Source of the DNA: Rhizobium rosettiformans W3
Lineage (GTDB): Bacteria; Pseudomonadota; Alphaproteobacteria; Rhizobiales; Rhizobiaceae
NCBI RefSeq assembly: GCF_004912135.1
Contig: NZ_STGU01000024.1
Coordinates: 1 to 32,755, forward strand
Direction: 5' to 3'
Length of the DNA: 32,755 bases
Under the pieces are notes generated by a model. The model did no database searches. It worked only from the letters and a program-made list of their open reading frames with translations, and was not told where the DNA came from. Made by a program: the position numbers and the translations under genes. Of this stretch, positions 31,601 through 32,755 are shown piece by piece. Every line of letters begins with the position of its first letter. Position 1 is the first letter of the stretch.

Positions 31601-32062
31601 ATGACCGCACACACGAAGACACAGCTCGACTTCAGCGCCGCGATCGGAACCGCGATGGCGATGATGCGAGAACCGACCAACACCGTGTTCGATGCGGGGA
31701 ATTGCCCCGTGCGCGATGTCTTCTCGCATATCGGCGACAAGTGGGCATCGCTCATCCTGCAGACGCTCGGCTTGAGGCCCCACCGATTCGGTGAGCTGAA
31801 GCGCGCCATACCGGACATCTCGCAGGCGATGCTGACGGGAACGCTGCGAAGCCTGCAGCGGGACGGGCTGGTCGACCGGGAAGTTTTCCCGACGCAGCCA
31901 CCGAGCGTCGAATATCGTTTGACGGAGTTGGGGCAATCACTGCTGGGGCCGGTTGCGGCACTGGTGGTATGGACGGCGGAGCATCACGGGCGCATTCGCG
32001 AGGCGCGGGTGCTCTACGATGCCGAGAACCCGCCGGCGAAGAAGAAGGTTGCCGCTGCGTGA
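31601..32062 (+). CDS. HxlR family transcriptional regulator
   Basis: A 153-residue winged-helix regulator. The DNA-binding domain (~33-125) contains CPVRDVFSHIGDKWASLIL, HRFGELKRAIPDISQAMLTG and LRSLQRDGLVDREVFP. Cys35 is at the start of the domain, the place where redox-sensing members such as YodB and QorR keep their sensor Cys; the rest of the protein has no other Cys. It probably represses the divergent QOR2-like gene and itself until Cys35 is modified. The C-terminus is Lys/Ala-rich (PPAKKKVAAA). The ATG at 31601 follows TGAGGA. Confidence 0.88.
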   Translation: MTAHTKTQLDFSAAIGTAMAMMREPTNTVFDAGNCPVRDVFSHIGDKWASLILQTLGLRPHRFGELKRAIPDISQAMLTGTLRSLQRDGLVDREVFPTQPPSVEYRLTELGQSLLGPVAALVVWTAEHHGRIREARVLYDAENPPAKKKVAAA

Positions 32063-32125
32063 GCCTATGAGGCGGCTAGCATTTTCGTAACCATGAACAT
32101 GAACGGAATCGACACAAGAGCCCAC

Positions 32126-32156
32126 TAATTTACCCCAAGTTTCTGGGGGTAAATTA
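32126..32156 (+). promoter_or_regulatory. Perfect inverted repeat covering ribosome site of the TadG-like gene
   Basis: TAATTTACCCC (32126-32136) and GGGGTAAATTA (32146-32156) are exact reverse complements with a 9-nt spacer. The right arm holds the only purine-rich ribosome site (GGGGG) and ends on the A of the start codon. As RNA it would block translation initiation; as DNA it could be an operator. Confidence 0.6.
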
Positions 32157-32755
32157 TGCTAGGTAAACTTCTCCGCGACCGTAGCGGCAACTTCGGTGTG
32201 ATGACGGCCTTGATGCTCGTTCCCTTGATCGGGGTCGGCGGGCTGGCGATCGACATCAGCAATGCTCTGATGGTGCGCAGCACTCTGCAGGCTGCAGCGG
32301 ACGCTGCCGCGATTGCGGCTGTCGCGGAAACTTCGGCCGGTGTGATGCAGGCAATGCAGATGAAATCGGACGGCCAGCTTACCGCGGCGATCGAGGATGC
32401 CAAGAAGGTGTTCATTGGGCACGCCAAGATGTCGGAGGAGTATCAACTCCAGAATTTCGACGTCGACGTAGTGAAGACCGGCACGCAGCTCAAGGCGGTT
32501 TTCACCTTCGATGCGAAGGTGCCGACGACACTTGCCCGCGTTCTCGGCCAGAAGGATGTGACGGTCGCCGGCCGGGCCGAAGCCGTCTTCCAGACCGACA
32601 CCTTCCGCGACTTCTATCTTCTTCTCGACAACACGCCATCCATGGGCGTCGGGGCAACTCCGGCCGACGTCAAGAAGATGGTGGACAACACAAAAGACAA
32701 ATGTGCCTTTGCCTGCCACATCGTCAAAGACGGCGTCGAGGACAAGAACAGCTAC
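32156..32755 (+). CDS. TadG-like pilus/secretion protein with vWA-type domain, N-terminal part (cut by right edge)
   Basis: 200 codons are open to the window end. The N-terminus (LLRDRSGNFGVMTALMLVPLIGVGGLAIDIS, given in parts: LLRDRSGNFGVMTALML, then VPLIGVGGLAIDIS) is a TadE/TadG-type signal with one membrane helix at ~14-34. It is followed by ALMVRSTLQAAADAAAIAA, a usual feature of TadG-like proteins. At ~153 a vWA-type domain starts with LLLDNTPSMG, in which the MIDAS motif is D-x-T-x-S and not D-x-S-x-S. TadG proteins help assemble Flp/Tad pili; other tad genes would lie outside the window, if present. TadG-like orphans with vWA domains are common in rhizobia. Confidence 0.82.
   Translation, partial: MLGKLLRDRSGNFGVMTALMLVPLIGVGGLAIDISNALMVRSTLQAAADAAAIAAVAETSAGVMQAMQMKSDGQLTAAIEDAKKVFIGHAKMSEEYQLQNFDVDVVKTGTQLKAVFTFDAKVPTTLARVLGQKDVTVAGRAEAVFQTDTFRDFYLLLDNTPSMGVGATPADVKKMVDNTKDKCAFACHIVKDGVEDKNSY

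Overview
The window looks like chromosome or replicon DNA from an alphaproteobacterium of the Rhizobiales, most likely Rhizobiaceae. The evidence is the GC-rich coding sequence and a uronate dehydrogenase / galactarolactone cycloisomerase / galactarolactone isomerase set closely resembling, from memory, the Agrobacterium galacturonate genes. TRAP and ABC solute transporters with 4-bp overlaps, and a short stem-loop repeat of a kind I recall from Rhizobiales, point the same way. Species cannot be fixed from the sequence. No rRNA, tRNA, CRISPR array or transposase was seen.

Layout. (1) 1-2396, minus: the N-terminal 798 residues of a giant T1SS-143-repeat type I secretion adhesin that continues beyond the left edge. 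(2) 2706-10310: a hexuronate module made of udh (minus), a divergent FadR-type GntR regulator, kdgD, gci, gli and a three-part TRAP transporter. A shared motif overlaps the -10 elements of the udh and kdgD promoters. (3) 10501-12648: an orphan ornithine cyclodeaminase, recX and an unlinked SdhD-like membrane anchor. (4) 12664-20280: a cytosolic GAF histidine kinase and NarL-type regulator, divergent from a CUT2 sugar ABC operon that ends in an SMP-30 lactonase. A perfect 22-bp palindrome lies between them. (5) 20329-30310, minus: a seven-gene operon headed by a guanidine-I (ykkC) riboswitch. It encodes an ABC importer, two DUF1989 proteins, a urea/guanidine carboxylase and allophanate hydrolase. 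(6) 30575-32062: a QOR2-like oxidoreductase divergent from an HxlR regulator. (7) 32156-32755: the start of a TadG-like protein, cut by the right edge.

How the genes work together. Region 2 imports and oxidises D-galacturonate or D-glucuronate to an aldarolactone. It isomerises and opens the ring, then dehydrates and decarboxylates the product to 2-oxoglutarate semialdehyde; the last dehydrogenase is not here. Region 4 looks like a sensed sugar import and oxidation unit of unknown substrate. Region 5 is best read as guanidine sensing, import and breakdown to ammonia and CO2, not urea use. The carboxylase also carries two inverted copies of a palindromic repeat inside its coding sequence, translated in frame as an interdomain linker.
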